The notes: generated from the letters alone by a model not told the origin. A stretch of 64,000 bases of DNA from JB111 sp052093225 (GCA_052093225.1 JBQDDG010000001.1:1-64000); one strand, 5' to 3'. Counted from the first letter of the stretch, positions 51,676 to 60,490 are shown. Numbers and translations are program-made.

Positions 51676-52845
51676 ATGACCACGGACGCCGCCCCACGCC
51701 AGATCCTCAGCGACGAGCTCCTCGAGCGGATCCGCTCGCGCGCCGCCGAGCACGACCGCGCCAACACCTTCCCCCACGACGACCTTGCCGACCTGCGCGA
51801 GGCCGGCTACCTCACGGCGTTCGTCCCCGAGGAGCTGGGCGGCGGCGGTCTCACGCTCGAGGAGATCTGCCGCGAGCAGGCCCGCCTGGCCGGCGCCTCG
51901 CCCGCGACGGCGCTCGCCGTCAACATGCACCAGATCTGGGTGGGTGTGGGCCGCACCGTCCGCGCGGCCGGCCAGTCCGACATGGACGAGATCCTCGCCC
52001 GCGTGATGGACGGCGCGATCATCGCCTTCGGCGTCTCCGAGGCCGGCAACGACCTCGTGCTCTTCGGCTCGGCGTCGGACGCGGTCCCCGACGGCGCGGG
52101 CGGCTACGCCTTCAACGGCACCAAGATCTTCACCACGCTGGGCCCGGTGTGGACGCTGCTCGGCACGTTCGGCACCGACCGCACGAACCCCGAGGAGCCG
52201 AAGAACGTCTGGGGCTTCGTCGAGCGCGACGGCGGCGGCATCGAGATCAAGGAGGACTGGGACACCCTCGGCATGCGCGCCACGCAGTCCTACACCACCG
52301 TCCTCGACGGCGCGCCCGCCCCCGCGCACCGCATCGTGCGCGTCGTCCCGCCCGGGCCGACGATGGACCCGTTCGTGTTCGGGATCTTCGCAAACTTCGA
52401 GATCCTCCTGGCCTCCGTCTACCAGGGCGTCGCGCGGCGCGCCCTCGACGTCGCGGTGGCGACGGTGCAGAAGCGGATGAGCCTGAAGAACCAGGCGCCC
52501 TACGCCCACGACCCGGACATCCGGTGGCGCCTCGCGGACGCGGCGATCGAGCTCGACGCGATCGAGCCGCAGCTGGTGACGCTCGCCCGCGACGTCGACG
52601 CCGGGGCGGACCGTCCGCTGTGGATGCCCCAGCTCTCCGCGCTCAAGTCGCGCGCGACGGAGACGGCGCTGCGTGTCGTCGAGAAGGCCGTGCGGGCCTC
52701 GGGCGGCTCCAGCTTCTACACGCGCGCCGAGCTCTCGCGGCTCTACCGCGACGTCGTCGCGGGCCTGTTCCACCCCTCCGACGACGAGTCCGTGCACGCC
52801 GCGTGGGCGAACGCGCTGCTCGGCCCGGTGCCGCCGGCGCAGTAG
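51676..52845 (+). CDS. acyl-CoA dehydrogenase family protein
   Basis: 389-residue FAD flavoprotein of the acyl-CoA dehydrogenase fold: N-terminal helical domain (P-E-E-L-G-G-G-G-L-T-L-E-E), middle domain (F-G-V-S-E-A-G-N-D, then F-N-G-T-K-I-F-T-T), C-terminal helical domain (R-A-S-G-G-S-S-F-Y-T-R-A-E-L-S-R-L-Y-R-D). Some members of this branch are monooxygenases rather than dehydrogenases. No neighbouring beta-oxidation genes. ATG 51676. Confidence 0.9.
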   Translation: MTTDAAPRQILSDELLERIRSRAAEHDRANTFPHDDLADLREAGYLTAFVPEELGGGGLTLEEICREQARLAGASPATALAVNMHQIWVGVGRTVRAAGQSDMDEILARVMDGAIIAFGVSEAGNDLVLFGSASDAVPDGAGGYAFNGTKIFTTLGPVWTLLGTFGTDRTNPEEPKNVWGFVERDGGGIEIKEDWDTLGMRATQSYTTVLDGAPAPAHRIVRVVPPGPTMDPFVFGIFANFEILLASVYQGVARRALDVAVATVQKRMSLKNQAPYAHDPDIRWRLADAAIELDAIEPQLVTLARDVDAGADRPLWMPQLSALKSRATETALRVVEKAVRASGGSSFYTRAELSRLYRDVVAGLFHPSDDESVHAAWANALLGPVPPAQ

Positions 52846-52968
52846 CTGCCGTCGCGCGGGAGAAGCCGCGGCCGACGCGGACGCGCTACGGGCGAGAGCT
52901 GCCGGACGTGCCGCGGCGCGCGGCCGCCCCGTCGCGGCCGCGCGCCGCGTCGTCGGGCGGCGGTGGCG

Positions 52969-53820
52969 CTACTCCTCGCCGTACCGCTTCATCGTCGAGG
53001 GGTGCATGCCGGTGCGCCCGGCCTCGCCCTTGTCGAGCGCGTCGATCCGGGCGGTCTGGTCCGCGTCCAGCTCGACCTCGAGCGAGGCGAGGTTCTCCAC
53101 GATGCGCTCGCGCGAGGAGGCCTTGGGGATGATCACGTGCTGGCGGCCGACGTGCCAGGCGAGGACGACCTGGGCCGGCGTGGCGCCGGTCTCGGACGCG
53201 ATCGCCTCGACCACGGGGTCGGTGAGGACGCGGCCGCGCGCGATCGGGGACCACGCCTGGACGGTGATGCCCTCGGAGCGGCAGAAGTCGACGACCTCCT
53301 GGTTGGGCAGGTAGGGGTGGATCTCGACCTGGTCGAGGGCGGGCACCGGGAGGCCGGTGTCCTGCAGCTCGCGCAGGTGCTCGGGCTGCCCGTTGGACAG
53401 GCCGATCGAGGTGACGAGCCCGGCGGCCTGGGCGTCGACGAGGGCCTGCCACGCGTCGGCGAGCGGCGGCGTGTCGGCCTCGGGGTAGGGCCAGTGGATG
53501 AGGAAGAGGTCGAGACGGTCGACGCCGAGGTCCGTGAGCGAGCGCTCGATGCTCGCCCGCGCGGTGCCCGGCGCGTGGTTCGTGTTGTCGAGCTTGCTCG
53601 TGAGGAAGAGGTCCTCCCGCGCGATGCCGCTGTCGACGATGCCGCGGCCAACGCCGACCTCGTTGCCGTACATCTGGGCCGTGTCGATGTGCCGGTAGCC
53701 GACCTCTATCGCGGTGGCGACGAGCGACGGTGCGTCCGCGTCCGGGATCTTGTAGGTGCCAAAACCGATCTGCGGGATCGCGTGGCCGTCTCCCATGACG
53801 ACGATGCCTGAGGTGTCCAT
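52969..53820 (-). CDS. aldo/keto reductase (2,5-diketogluconate reductase type)
   Basis: 283 residues. Tetrad: Asp/Tyr in H-I-D-T-A-Q-M-Y-G-N-E, Lys in F-L-T-S-K-L, His in L-F-L-I-H-W-P-Y-P; cofactor pocket I-P-K-A-S. The family reduces aldehydes and ketones with NADPH. Different subfamily from the enzyme at 36981. ATG 53820. Divergent from the GNAT gene. Confidence 0.92.
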   Translation of the reverse strand: MDTSGIVVMGDGHAIPQIGFGTYKIPDADAPSLVATAIEVGYRHIDTAQMYGNEVGVGRGIVDSGIAREDLFLTSKLDNTNHAPGTARASIERSLTDLGVDRLDLFLIHWPYPEADTPPLADAWQALVDAQAAGLVTSIGLSNGQPEHLRELQDTGLPVPALDQVEIHPYLPNQEVVDFCRSEGITVQAWSPIARGRVLTDPVVEAIASETGATPAQVVLAWHVGRQHVIIPKASSRERIVENLASLEVELDADQTARIDALDKGEAGRTGMHPSTMKRYGEE

Positions 53821-53904
53821 CCGCCCATACTGGCAGGTCGGACACCCGCCGTGTCGAACGAATCGCGCTGGCCGGGCCCGCGGGCGGGCGTTAGCGTCCC
53901 GCCC

Positions 53905-54456
53905 ATGACACTGCCGGTGACCCTCACGCGCCTCGACCCGACCGGGACCGACCGGGAGGAGCTGGTCGCATTCATGACAGGCCACGAGTTCCCCTTCCAC
54001 GTGGTCCCGCGCCCGGACCGGGCGCAGGTCGAGAAGCTGATCGCCGGCGGCGTCTACCGCGACGAGGACAACGACTCGTTCTGGGCGGACCACGACGAGC
54101 ACGGCCGCATCGGCTTCCTGCGGCTGGAGGACCTCACGGAGGACGCCCCGCTGTTCGACCTGCGGCTGGCGGAGCAGTTCCGCGGGCGCGGGCTCGGCGC
54201 CGACGTCGTGCGGGCGGCGACCGAGCTGGTGTTCCGCCGGTTCCCCGAGGTCCGACGGTTCGAGGGGCAGACGCGCGAGGACAACCTCGCGATGCGTCGG
54301 ACCTTCCTGCGCTGCGGCTTCCTCAAGGAGGCCCACTACCGGGAGGGCTGGCCGGTGGCCGGGGGAGAGCCCGTGGCCTCGGTCGCCTATGCGATCCTGC
54401 GCCGCGACTGGGAGAGCGGGACGACGACGACATTCGTCTGGGAGGACCTCGCCTGA
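53905..54456 (+). CDS. GNAT acetyltransferase
   Basis: 183 residues of the RimJ/RimL-like GNAT group: acetyl-CoA loop Q-F-R-G-R-G-L-G-A, N-L-A-M-R-R-T-F-L-R-C-G-F in the final strand-helix. Target not predicted. ATG 53905. The stop TGA is the first of a series of octamers GACCCCGT. Confidence 0.88.
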   Translation: MTLPVTLTRLDPTGTDREELVAFMTGHEFPFHVVPRPDRAQVEKLIAGGVYRDEDNDSFWADHDEHGRIGFLRLEDLTEDAPLFDLRLAEQFRGRGLGADVVRAATELVFRRFPEVRRFEGQTREDNLAMRRTFLRCGFLKEAHYREGWPVAGGEPVASVAYAILRRDWESGTTTTFVWEDLA

Positions 54457-54502
54457 CCCCGTGACCCCGTGACCCCGTGACCCCGTGACCCCGTGACCCG
54501 GT
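54455..54502 (+). repeat. 8-bp tandem repeat starting in the GNAT stop codon
   Basis: Five GACCCCGT units followed by GACCCGGT. Each contains TGA when read from the previous T, so the stop codon of the GNAT gene is the first of five. Confidence 0.95.
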
Positions 54503-54558
54503 GGCCGCGCCGCCGCTTCGGTGGGCCCGCCCTCACCACTGCCGCTGCCGGCCGCACA

Positions 54559-55221
54559 TCAGGGCCGGTGCGCGAAGGTCTCCAGCAGCTCCGTGTCGCC
54601 CGAGACGATGAGGGTGTCCTCGGCGTCGATGCGCGTCTCGAGCGTCGTGTACTCGAACGGCTCGCCCGGCGACTTCTTGCCGATCACCGTGATCCCGTAC
54701 CGCGAGCGCAGCGACAGCTCGCCGATCGTGAAGCCGTGGGTCTCGCTCGGCGGCCGCATCTTCACCACCGCGAAACCGTCCTCCATCTCGATGTAGTCGA
54801 GCATCCGGCCGGAGACCATGTGCGCGACCCGCTGCCCGGCGTCGTACTCGGGATAGACGACGTGGTGGGCGCCGATGCGCTTGAGGATGCGGCCGTGCTC
54901 GCCGGAGACGGCCTTCGCCCAGATCTGCGGCATGCCGAGGTCCACGAGGTTGCCCGTGATGAGCACCGACGCCTCGAGGTAGGAGCCGACGCCCACCACG
55001 GCGACCGGGAACTCCTCGGCGCCGAGCTGCTCGAGGGCGTCGGCGGAGGTCGCGTCGGCCTCGACGAGCGGCAGCCGGCTCGACCACGCCCGCACGAGCT
55101 CGGGGTCCTTCTCGACGGCCAGGACCTCGCGGTCGAGGGACTCGAGCGTCGCGGCGATGGCGGCGCCGAAGCGTCCCAGGCCGATGACGAGGACGGCGGT
55201 GTCCCGGCCCTGCTTGGCCAT
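54559..55221 (-). CDS. ktrA: potassium uptake regulatory subunit, RCK type
   Basis: 220 residues: N-terminal RCK Rossmann domain with G-L-G-R-F-G (about 14-19) and an acidic end of the second strand (A-V-E-K-D, binding the adenosine of ATP/ADP or NAD), C-terminal RCK_C domain. Gates the KtrB channel encoded upstream. In other bacteria KtrA/RCK_C domains bind c-di-AMP; here disA lies 5 kb away. ATG 55221 with GGAAGGA site. Confidence 0.93.
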   Translation of the reverse strand: MAKQGRDTAVLVIGLGRFGAAIAATLESLDREVLAVEKDPELVRAWSSRLPLVEADATSADALEQLGAEEFPVAVVGVGSYLEASVLITGNLVDLGMPQIWAKAVSGEHGRILKRIGAHHVVYPEYDAGQRVAHMVSGRMLDYIEMEDGFAVVKMRPPSETHGFTIGELSLRSRYGITVIGKKSPGEPFEYTTLETRIDAEDTLIVSGDTELLETFAHRP

Positions 55222-55318
55222 GTGGGTCCTTCCTTGCCCGCGAGGGGCGACTGGTCGTTCGGGTGTGGAGGTGGGGGCGGTCGGCGAGGCGGGAGGCGAG
55301 GTTCGACGCGTGGCGCCA

Positions 55319-55353
55319 GGATGTCAGCCGATCACTGGATGTCAGCCGATCAC
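55319..55353 (-). repeat. direct duplication spanning the ktrB stop codon
   Basis: GGATGTCAGCCGATCAC at 55319-55335 recurs at 55337-55353 (period 18). The second copy contains the ktrB stop codon (55342-55344, minus strand), so the last three codons and stop are repeated after the gene. Confidence 0.9.
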
Positions 55354-56721
55354 GGGGCGCTCCTCCGGCATGCGGATGACGCGCCGGCGCGACCGGATGG
55401 CGAGCGCGGCGGCGAGGGTCATCGTGCCGATCCGGCCCGCGAACATCAGCGCGGCGAGGAGGTAGGCCCCGGCGTCGGGCAGGAGCGGGGTGATGCCGGT
55501 CGACAGGCCGACGGTCGCGAACGCGGAGATCACCTCGAACAGCACCTGGTCGAGCGTGAAGCTCGTCATCGAGAGCAGGAGAAGCGTGGAGGCGCCGACG
55601 AGGGAGGCGCCGAGGAAGGCGACCGCGACGGAGAGGCGGACCGTCTCGGTGGGGATGCGGCGCCCGAACGCCTCGATGTCCCGGTCGCCCCGGGCCTCCG
55701 CGATGATCGCGAGGACGAGCACGGCGAACGTCGTCACCTTGATGCCGCCCGCCGTCGAGGCCGAACCGCCGCCGACGAACATCATCGCGTCCGTCGCGAA
55801 CAGGGTGGACTGCTGCATCTCGGAGACGTCGATGGTGGCGAGGCCCGACGAGCGCGGCGTCGTCGCGTGCACGAGGGTGGCGATCACCCGGTCCCCGCCG
55901 GACATGCCGCCGAGGGTGGCGGGGTTGGACCACTCGAAGACGACGAGTGCGGCGACGGTGAGGACGAAGAGCGCGGCGAACGTCGTCAGCGTGAGCTTCG
56001 CGTGCAGCGTCAGCCGGGTGAGCCGGCGCCGGTGGCGCCACAGGTCGAGCAGGACGGGGAACCCGACGGCGCCGAGGAACGTGCCGACGACGATCGTCAG
56101 CCCGAGCCACCAGTCGCCGGCGAACGGGACGAGACCGCCCTCGAGCACGACGAAGCCGGCGTTGTTGAAGATCGACAGCGCCATGAACACGCCGTGCCAC
56201 AGCGCCTGCGCGAGGCTCTCCCCGGCCTCGAGGAACCGGGGCACGAGGATCGCGGAGAGCACGAGCTCGATCGCGAGCGAGGCGATGATGACGGCCCGCA
56301 CGAGGGTGCCGACCTCGCCGAGCCGGGTCACGCCCTTCTCCGACGCCGTGAGCATGCGCTGGGTCAGCCCGATCCGGCGCGAGACGGCGAGCCCGAGCAG
56401 GGAGGCGAGCGTCATCACGCCGAGGCCGCCCACCTTGATGCTCACGAGGATGACGGCCTGGCCGAAGACCGACCAGTAGGTGGCGGTCTCGACGGTGGTC
56501 AGCCCGGTCACGCAGACGGCGGAGACCGCGGTGAACAGGGCGTCGACGAACGGTGCGCGGGCGCCGGTGGTCGTCGCGACGGGCAGGGAGAGCAGGCCCG
56601 TCATGACGACGACGATCCCGGCGAACACGAGCAGGGCGAGCCGCGCCGGGGAACGGTGGGCGACGTCGTCGAGGCGGTCGCGCACCACGGAGAGGGCGCG
56701 GCCGATCGCGGAGCCTGCCAC
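55342..56721 (-). CDS. ktrB: potassium uptake membrane subunit KtrB/TrkH
   Basis: 459 residues in the KtrB/TrkH/HKT superfamily, which moves K+ (with Na+) across the membrane. Four M1-P-M2 units with selectivity filter segments: A-V-C-V-T-G-L-T-T, I-F-N-N-A-G-F, T-P-R-S-S-G-L, and A-T-V-G-L-S-T-G. GTG 56721-56719 follows GGGAGG and is preferred to the earlier in-frame start at 56811. Upstream of ktrA, with 120 bases between. Confidence 0.93.
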   Translation of the reverse strand: MAGSAIGRALSVVRDRLDDVAHRSPARLALLVFAGIVVVMTGLLSLPVATTTGARAPFVDALFTAVSAVCVTGLTTVETATYWSVFGQAVILVSIKVGGLGVMTLASLLGLAVSRRIGLTQRMLTASEKGVTRLGEVGTLVRAVIIASLAIELVLSAILVPRFLEAGESLAQALWHGVFMALSIFNNAGFVVLEGGLVPFAGDWWLGLTIVVGTFLGAVGFPVLLDLWRHRRRLTRLTLHAKLTLTTFAALFVLTVAALVVFEWSNPATLGGMSGGDRVIATLVHATTPRSSGLATIDVSEMQQSTLFATDAMMFVGGGSASTAGGIKVTTFAVLVLAIIAEARGDRDIEAFGRRIPTETVRLSVAVAFLGASLVGASTLLLLSMTSFTLDQVLFEVISAFATVGLSTGITPLLPDAGAYLLAALMFAGRIGTMTLAAALAIRSRRRVIRMPEERPVIG

Positions 56722-56833
56722 CTGACCTCCCGCACGAGTCCCGTCCACGGAGCGTCGCCCCGGGCCCGGTGGGACCTCGGGGTCCGCACCCAGCATGCGA
56801 AACCCTGCCACAGCGCGCGGGGTAGGTTGAGGT

Positions 56834-58069
56834 ATGGCCGAAGGAGCTCTCGTGTGGTCCCCGGACCTCGTCGGCTACAACTTCGGGGTCGGGCACCCGA
56901 TGACCCCGCTCCGGCTCCACCTCGCCCACGAGCTCGCGGGCGGCCTCGGCCTCCTCGACCCGGGCCGTGTGCAGGTCCTCCCGCCCGACGACTGCGACGA
57001 CGCGCTCCTGGGCAGCGTCCACTCCGCCGCCTACGTCGAGGCGGTCCGCGCCGCGGAGACCGACGGTCGGGCCGACGCGACGAAGGGCCTCGGCGGCGAC
57101 GACAACCCGGTCTTCGGCGCCATGCACACGGCCTCCGCCCGGATCGTCGGCTCCACCGTGGCCGCGGCGCGCGCCGTGTGGGAGGGCCGCGCGGCGCGGG
57201 CCTTCTCGATGGCGGGCGGCATGCACCACGCGATGCCGGGCCACGCCTCCGGATTCTGCGTCTACAACGACGTGGCCGTGGCGATCCGCGAGCTCAGGGC
57301 CGCGGGCGCCGGCCGGATCGTCTACGTCGACGTCGACGCCCACCACGGCGACGGCGTCGAGCGGGTCTTCTGGGACGACCCGGACGTGGTGACGGTGTCG
57401 ATCCACGAGCACCCCTCCTCGCTGTTCCCCGGGACCGGCTACCCGCAGGACGTCGGTGGCCCCGGCGCGCGGGGATCCGCCGTCAACGTCGCGCTCCAGG
57501 CAGGCACCGGCGACGCGCAGTGGCTCCGGGCGCTCGAGGCGGTGGCCGGCCCGATCGTCGAGGCCGTGCGCCCCGACGTCCTCGTGACCCAGCACGGGTG
57601 CGACTCCCACGGCCGGGACCCGCTGACCAACCTCTCCGTCTCCGTCGACGCCCAGCGCGCCGCCGCCCTCTACCTCGCCGGCCTCGCCGAGGAGCACGCG
57701 GGCGGCCGCTGGGTCGCCACCGGCGGCGGCGGGTACGAGGTCGTCAACGTGGTGCCGCGCGCCTGGTGCCACGTCCTCGCCGTCGTCTCGGGGGAGCCGT
57801 TGCCGCTCGGTACGCCGGTGCCCGAGGACTGGCGGGAGATGGTGCACGACCTGGCCGAGGGGGCGATCGCCACGACGATGTCGGACGCCGACCCGTACGC
57901 GGTGCCCGGCGTCGACCCCGGCGCCTCCGGGGGGAACGCGAGCGTGTCCGGCGAGCAGGCCGGGCGCTTCGCCGAGGGCTACGACCCGGAGGACCCGGTG
58001 GACCGGGCGATCCTCGCCACGCGCCGGGCCGTGTTCCCCGAGCACGGGCTCGACCCGCTCACCGCGTAG
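56834..58069 (+). CDS. acuC: AcuC-type histone-deacetylase-like amidohydrolase
   Basis: 411 residues. Zinc-binding pocket: D-V-D-A-H-H-G-D-G (Asp, His), S-M-A-G-G-M-H-H-A (the tandem His charge relay), and G-C-D-S-H-G-R-D-P (second Asp ligand), plus G-G-G-G-Y end motif. AcuC deacetylates and thus activates acetyl-CoA synthetase in Bacillus. Substrate not shown here. ATG 56834 follows GAGGT; divergent from ktrB. Confidence 0.92.
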   Translation: MAEGALVWSPDLVGYNFGVGHPMTPLRLHLAHELAGGLGLLDPGRVQVLPPDDCDDALLGSVHSAAYVEAVRAAETDGRADATKGLGGDDNPVFGAMHTASARIVGSTVAAARAVWEGRAARAFSMAGGMHHAMPGHASGFCVYNDVAVAIRELRAAGAGRIVYVDVDAHHGDGVERVFWDDPDVVTVSIHEHPSSLFPGTGYPQDVGGPGARGSAVNVALQAGTGDAQWLRALEAVAGPIVEAVRPDVLVTQHGCDSHGRDPLTNLSVSVDAQRAAALYLAGLAEEHAGGRWVATGGGGYEVVNVVPRAWCHVLAVVSGEPLPLGTPVPEDWREMVHDLAEGAIATTMSDADPYAVPGVDPGASGGNASVSGEQAGRFAEGYDPEDPVDRAILATRRAVFPEHGLDPLTA

Positions 58070-58160
58070 CCAACCTGCGTCACGCGTCGCCGCATCGCTC
58101 GATGCGTAGGCGCCGCGCACCCCGAGGAGCCGACCCGCTGACCGCGTAGCCGACCTGCGT
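58051..58160 (+). repeat. direct duplication spanning the acuC stop codon
   Basis: CGACCCGCTCACCGCGTAGC and the ten bases after it (58051-58080) recur with two changes at 58131-58160, 80 bases later. Each copy includes the acuC-type stop TAG and the four preceding codons. Confidence 0.9.
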
Positions 58161-58311
58161 CGCGAGGAGCCACCCCGCGTGACCTGCCTCACTGCGACGG
58201 GCGCGCCACGCCCGAGGATTAGCCGGTGGGGGTCGACTCCCACTATGTTCTGGTACCAGGAGCCCCACGAGTCACGTGAGCGGCCGGGGGATCGTCAGGA
58301 GCTGGGGAGTC

Positions 58312-58527
58312 ATGGTCGAGAGTCAGGGGAACAGCCCTTTCCTCACGGTCGCCGAGGTGGCGGAGTCCCTGCGCGTCTCCAAGATGACGGTCTACCGGAT
58401 GGTGCACTCCGGCGAGCTGCCGGCCGTGCGTGTGGGCCGCTCGTTCCGCGTCCCGAACGCCGCGGTCGACCAGCTGATCTCCGAGGGGCTGCAGGGCTGG
58501 GAGTCCGACGAGGTCACCGGCTCCTGA
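58312..58527 (+). CDS. BldC/excisionase-type helix-turn-helix protein
   Basis: 71 residues made of one MerR-like winged helix-turn-helix: F-L-T-V-A-E-V-A-E-S-L-R-V-S-K-M-T-V-Y-R-M-V-H-S-G-E-L-P-A, like BldC of Streptomyces. ATG 58312 is six bases after GGGGAG. Annotated often as excisionase, but the conserved neighbour bS22 and lack of phage genes suggest a chromosomal regulator. Confidence 0.88.
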   Translation: MVESQGNSPFLTVAEVAESLRVSKMTVYRMVHSGELPAVRVGRSFRVPNAAVDQLISEGLQGWESDEVTGS

Positions 58528-58660
58528 CCGGCCGACCCGCCCGACGCCGGGTGGGGCCCGCATCACCAGTTCCACCGTCCACGCCCGCACGTCACCCGGT
58601 AGACTCATCGAGTTTCCCGGGGCGCGCAGGCGCCCGACCCGACCAGACTGAGGTACACGC

Positions 58661-58759
58661 ATGGGATCTGTCGTCAAGAAGCGCCGTAAGCGGATGTCGA
58701 AGAAGAAGCACCGCAAGCTGCTGCGCAAGACGCGCCACCAGCGCCGCAACAAGAAGTGA
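58661..58759 (+). CDS. 30S ribosomal protein bS22 (AURKAIP1/COX24 domain)
   Basis: 32-residue, extremely basic protein (Lys and Arg make more than half of it): M-G-S-V-V-K-K-R-R-K-R-M-S-K-K-K-H-R-K. This is the actinobacterial bS22 first seen in mycobacterial ribosome structures. Too short for most gene callers. Its stop TGA overlaps the GTG of the next gene. Confidence 0.93.
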   Translation: MGSVVKKRRKRMSKKKHRKLLRKTRHQRRNKK

Positions 58760-59148
58760 TCTTCCGCTTCAGACGTCGATCGAGCCCGGGCCCCGATGGG
58801 GTACCGGGTTCGTCGCGTTCCGGGGGCGGTGTCGCCGCGGCCCCCGAGGCGTGGCTCGGGGCGCCGGAGGGTGACGAGGCGTCGCCCGACGGCGGTGCTC
58901 CGGGAGGCGCCTCGCCGCGCCTCGAGGTGGTCTCGCGCGCCGGGTGCCACCTGTGCGAGCGGACGGCGGAGCAGCTCGCCCCGGTCGCCGAGCGGTACGG
59001 CGCGGCCCTCGTCCTCCTCGACGTCGATGCGGACCCCGCGCTCGCGCACCTCTCCGAGCACGTGCCGGTCGTGCGGCTCGACGGCGTCGAGGTCGACCGC
59101 CTGATGGTCGACGTGGCGGCGGTCGAGCGGGCCCTCGCCCGGCGCTGA
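58756..59148 (+). CDS. glutaredoxin-like (DUF836) protein
   Basis: 130 residues: about 50 Gly/Ala/Ser/Pro-rich N-terminal residues, then a thioredoxin fold with C-H-L-C active-site pair and V-P-V-V-R-L-D-G cis-Pro region. Likely a small thiol-disulfide protein. GTG 58756 overlaps the bS22 stop by three bases; this arrangement is frequent in Actinobacteria. Confidence 0.85.
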   Translation: MIFRFRRRSSPGPDGVPGSSRSGGGVAAAPEAWLGAPEGDEASPDGGAPGGASPRLEVVSRAGCHLCERTAEQLAPVAERYGAALVLLDVDADPALAHLSEHVPVVRLDGVEVDRLMVDVAAVERALARR

Positions 59149-59171
59149 CCGCGCGCTCGCTGCAGGCAGGT

Positions 59172-59216
59172 ACGACGACGGCCGGCCACCCCGTGGGGTG
59201 ACCGGCCGTCGTCGTG
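59172..59216. terminator. bidirectional terminator hairpin
   Basis: ACGACGACGGCCGG and CCGGCCGTCGTCGT arms, extended by CACCCC/GGGGTG with a 2-base loop and one bulge, form about a 20-bp stem between converging genes (glutaredoxin-like and yceI). Confidence 0.85.
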
Positions 59217-59253
59217 CGCGGCGCTGGGCGCCGTCAGCTTCGAGGCGTCAGGC

Positions 59254-59799
59254 TCAGGCCTGCTCGGCCGGCGGGACGGCCTCGACCTCGATGGTGATGT
59301 TGACCTTGTCCGAGACGAGCACGCCGCCGGTCTCGAGCGCGGCGTTCCACGTGAGGTCGAACTCCTTGCGGGAGATCGTGGTGGTGGCGGAGAAGCCGAT
59401 GCGGTCCTGGCCGAACGGGTCGGTGGCCGCGCCGTTGAACTCCACGGCGAGCGCGACGGGCTTGGTCACGCCGTTGAGCGTGAGGTCGCCGTTGAGCGTG
59501 AACTCGGGGGCGTCGCCGTCGACCGAGGTCGAGACGAAGGTCCACTCCGGGTTGTTCTCCGCGTCCCAGAAGTCGGCCGAGCGCAGGTGGTTGTCGCGGT
59601 TCTCGTCCTTGGTGTCGACGGACGCGGACCTGATGGTCACGTTGGCGGTCGACGCGGCGATGTCCTCGGCGACGACGAGCTCGCCGGCGAAGTCGGTGAA
59701 CTGGCCGCGGACCTTCGAGATGCCCGCGTGGCGGACGGTGAAGCCGACCTCGGAGTGCGAGGGCTCGATGGTGTAGGTGCCGGCGGGGATGTTCGACAT
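59254..59799 (-). CDS. YceI family protein
   Basis: 181 residues, lipocalin-like YceI fold that binds polyisoprenoids: Y-T-I-E-P-S-H-S-E-V-G-F-T-V-R-H at the start, G-D-L-T-L-N-G-V-T-K-P-V, and I-S-R-K-E-F-D-L-T-W-N. No signal peptide, unlike the E. coli periplasmic form. ATG 59799 follows GGAGGAAG. Divergent from a MarR regulator that probably controls it. Confidence 0.93.
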   Translation of the reverse strand: MSNIPAGTYTIEPSHSEVGFTVRHAGISKVRGQFTDFAGELVVAEDIAASTANVTIRSASVDTKDENRDNHLRSADFWDAENNPEWTFVSTSVDGDAPEFTLNGDLTLNGVTKPVALAVEFNGAATDPFGQDRIGFSATTTISRKEFDLTWNAALETGGVLVSDKVNITIEVEAVPPAEQA

Positions 59800-59843
59800 G
59801 CTTCCTCCGTGTGGTTCGCGCCGACGCGGTGCCGGCGAAGATG

Positions 59844-59875
59844 TTGAATCCTGAACGATTGAACTGTAAACTACA
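59844..59875. promoter_or_regulatory. candidate MarR operator / promoter region
   Basis: An unusually AT-rich stretch between yceI and the MarR gene. TTGAATC (59844-59850) and GATTGAA (59857-59863) form an imperfect inverted repeat; GTAAACTAC follows at 59866. Position fits a shared operator. Confidence 0.4.
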
Positions 59876-59950
59876 TTGCGACGGCGACGCAAGTGTCGAC
59901 GCCCGACGCAGGATGTGACCCGCGCCCCGGGTCCAGGATGGAGGAACGCG

Positions 59951-60490
59951 ATGAACACGCGATGGCTGACGCTCGACCAGCAGCGTTCCTGGCGGCTCTT
60001 CCTGCGTGCCTCCGCCCAGGTGCTCGAGGACGTCAACCACGACCTCACCTCGGGTTCCGACCTGTCCCTCTCGGAGTACGAGGTGCTCGTCCGGCTCTCC
60101 GAGGCTCCCGACCGTACCCGGCGGATGTCCTCGCTCGCAGAGGACCTCGTCCACTCGCGCTCGCGGCTGACCCACACCGTGCGACGCCTCGAGGGGGAGG
60201 GGTACGTCGAGCGGCGCAACAACTGCGAGGACCGCCGCGGGGTCAACGCCCACCTCACCGAGAAGGGTCTCGAGCGGCTCGCCGAGGCGGCGCCGGGGCA
60301 CGTCGCCGCGGTCCGCGCGCGGCTCGTCGAACGGCTGAGCGAGCGCCAGATGGTCGAGCTCGGCCAGATCATGGCGGCGCTGCTCGACGACGACGAGATC
60401 GAGCGCGAGGTGGCGCCGGCACGCCGGCAGCAGGCCGAGGCGGGCGGTACCGCAGGCACCGTCGCCGACGGCGCCCCCGATCCCGCCTGA
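59951..60490 (+). CDS. MarR family transcriptional regulator
   Basis: 179 residues, winged helix of MarR type: L-S-L-S-E-Y-E-V-L-V-R-L-S-E-A-P, recognition helix S-R-S-R-L-T-H-T-V-R-R-L-E-G-E-G-Y-V-E-R, wing D-R-R-G-V-N-A-H-L-T-E-K-G. Likely controls itself and divergent yceI. ATG 59951 follows GGAGGAACG. Ala-rich tail of 20 residues. Confidence 0.93.
   Translation: MNTRWLTLDQQRSWRLFLRASAQVLEDVNHDLTSGSDLSLSEYEVLVRLSEAPDRTRRMSSLAEDLVHSRSRLTHTVRRLEGEGYVERRNNCEDRRGVNAHLTEKGLERLAEAAPGHVAAVRARLVERLSERQMVELGQIMAALLDDDEIEREVAPARRQQAEAGGTAGTVADGAPDPA

Noticed and set aside
54533..58243. Frames over 1200 codons long covering ktrA, ktrB and acuC
   Set aside because: They cross several well supported genes on both strands and translate to Arg/Pro/Gly-rich sequence without domains.
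58312..58527. Phage excisionase
   Set aside because: No integrase, attachment site or phage gene nearby; conserved context with bS22 and BldC-like size point to a housekeeping regulator.
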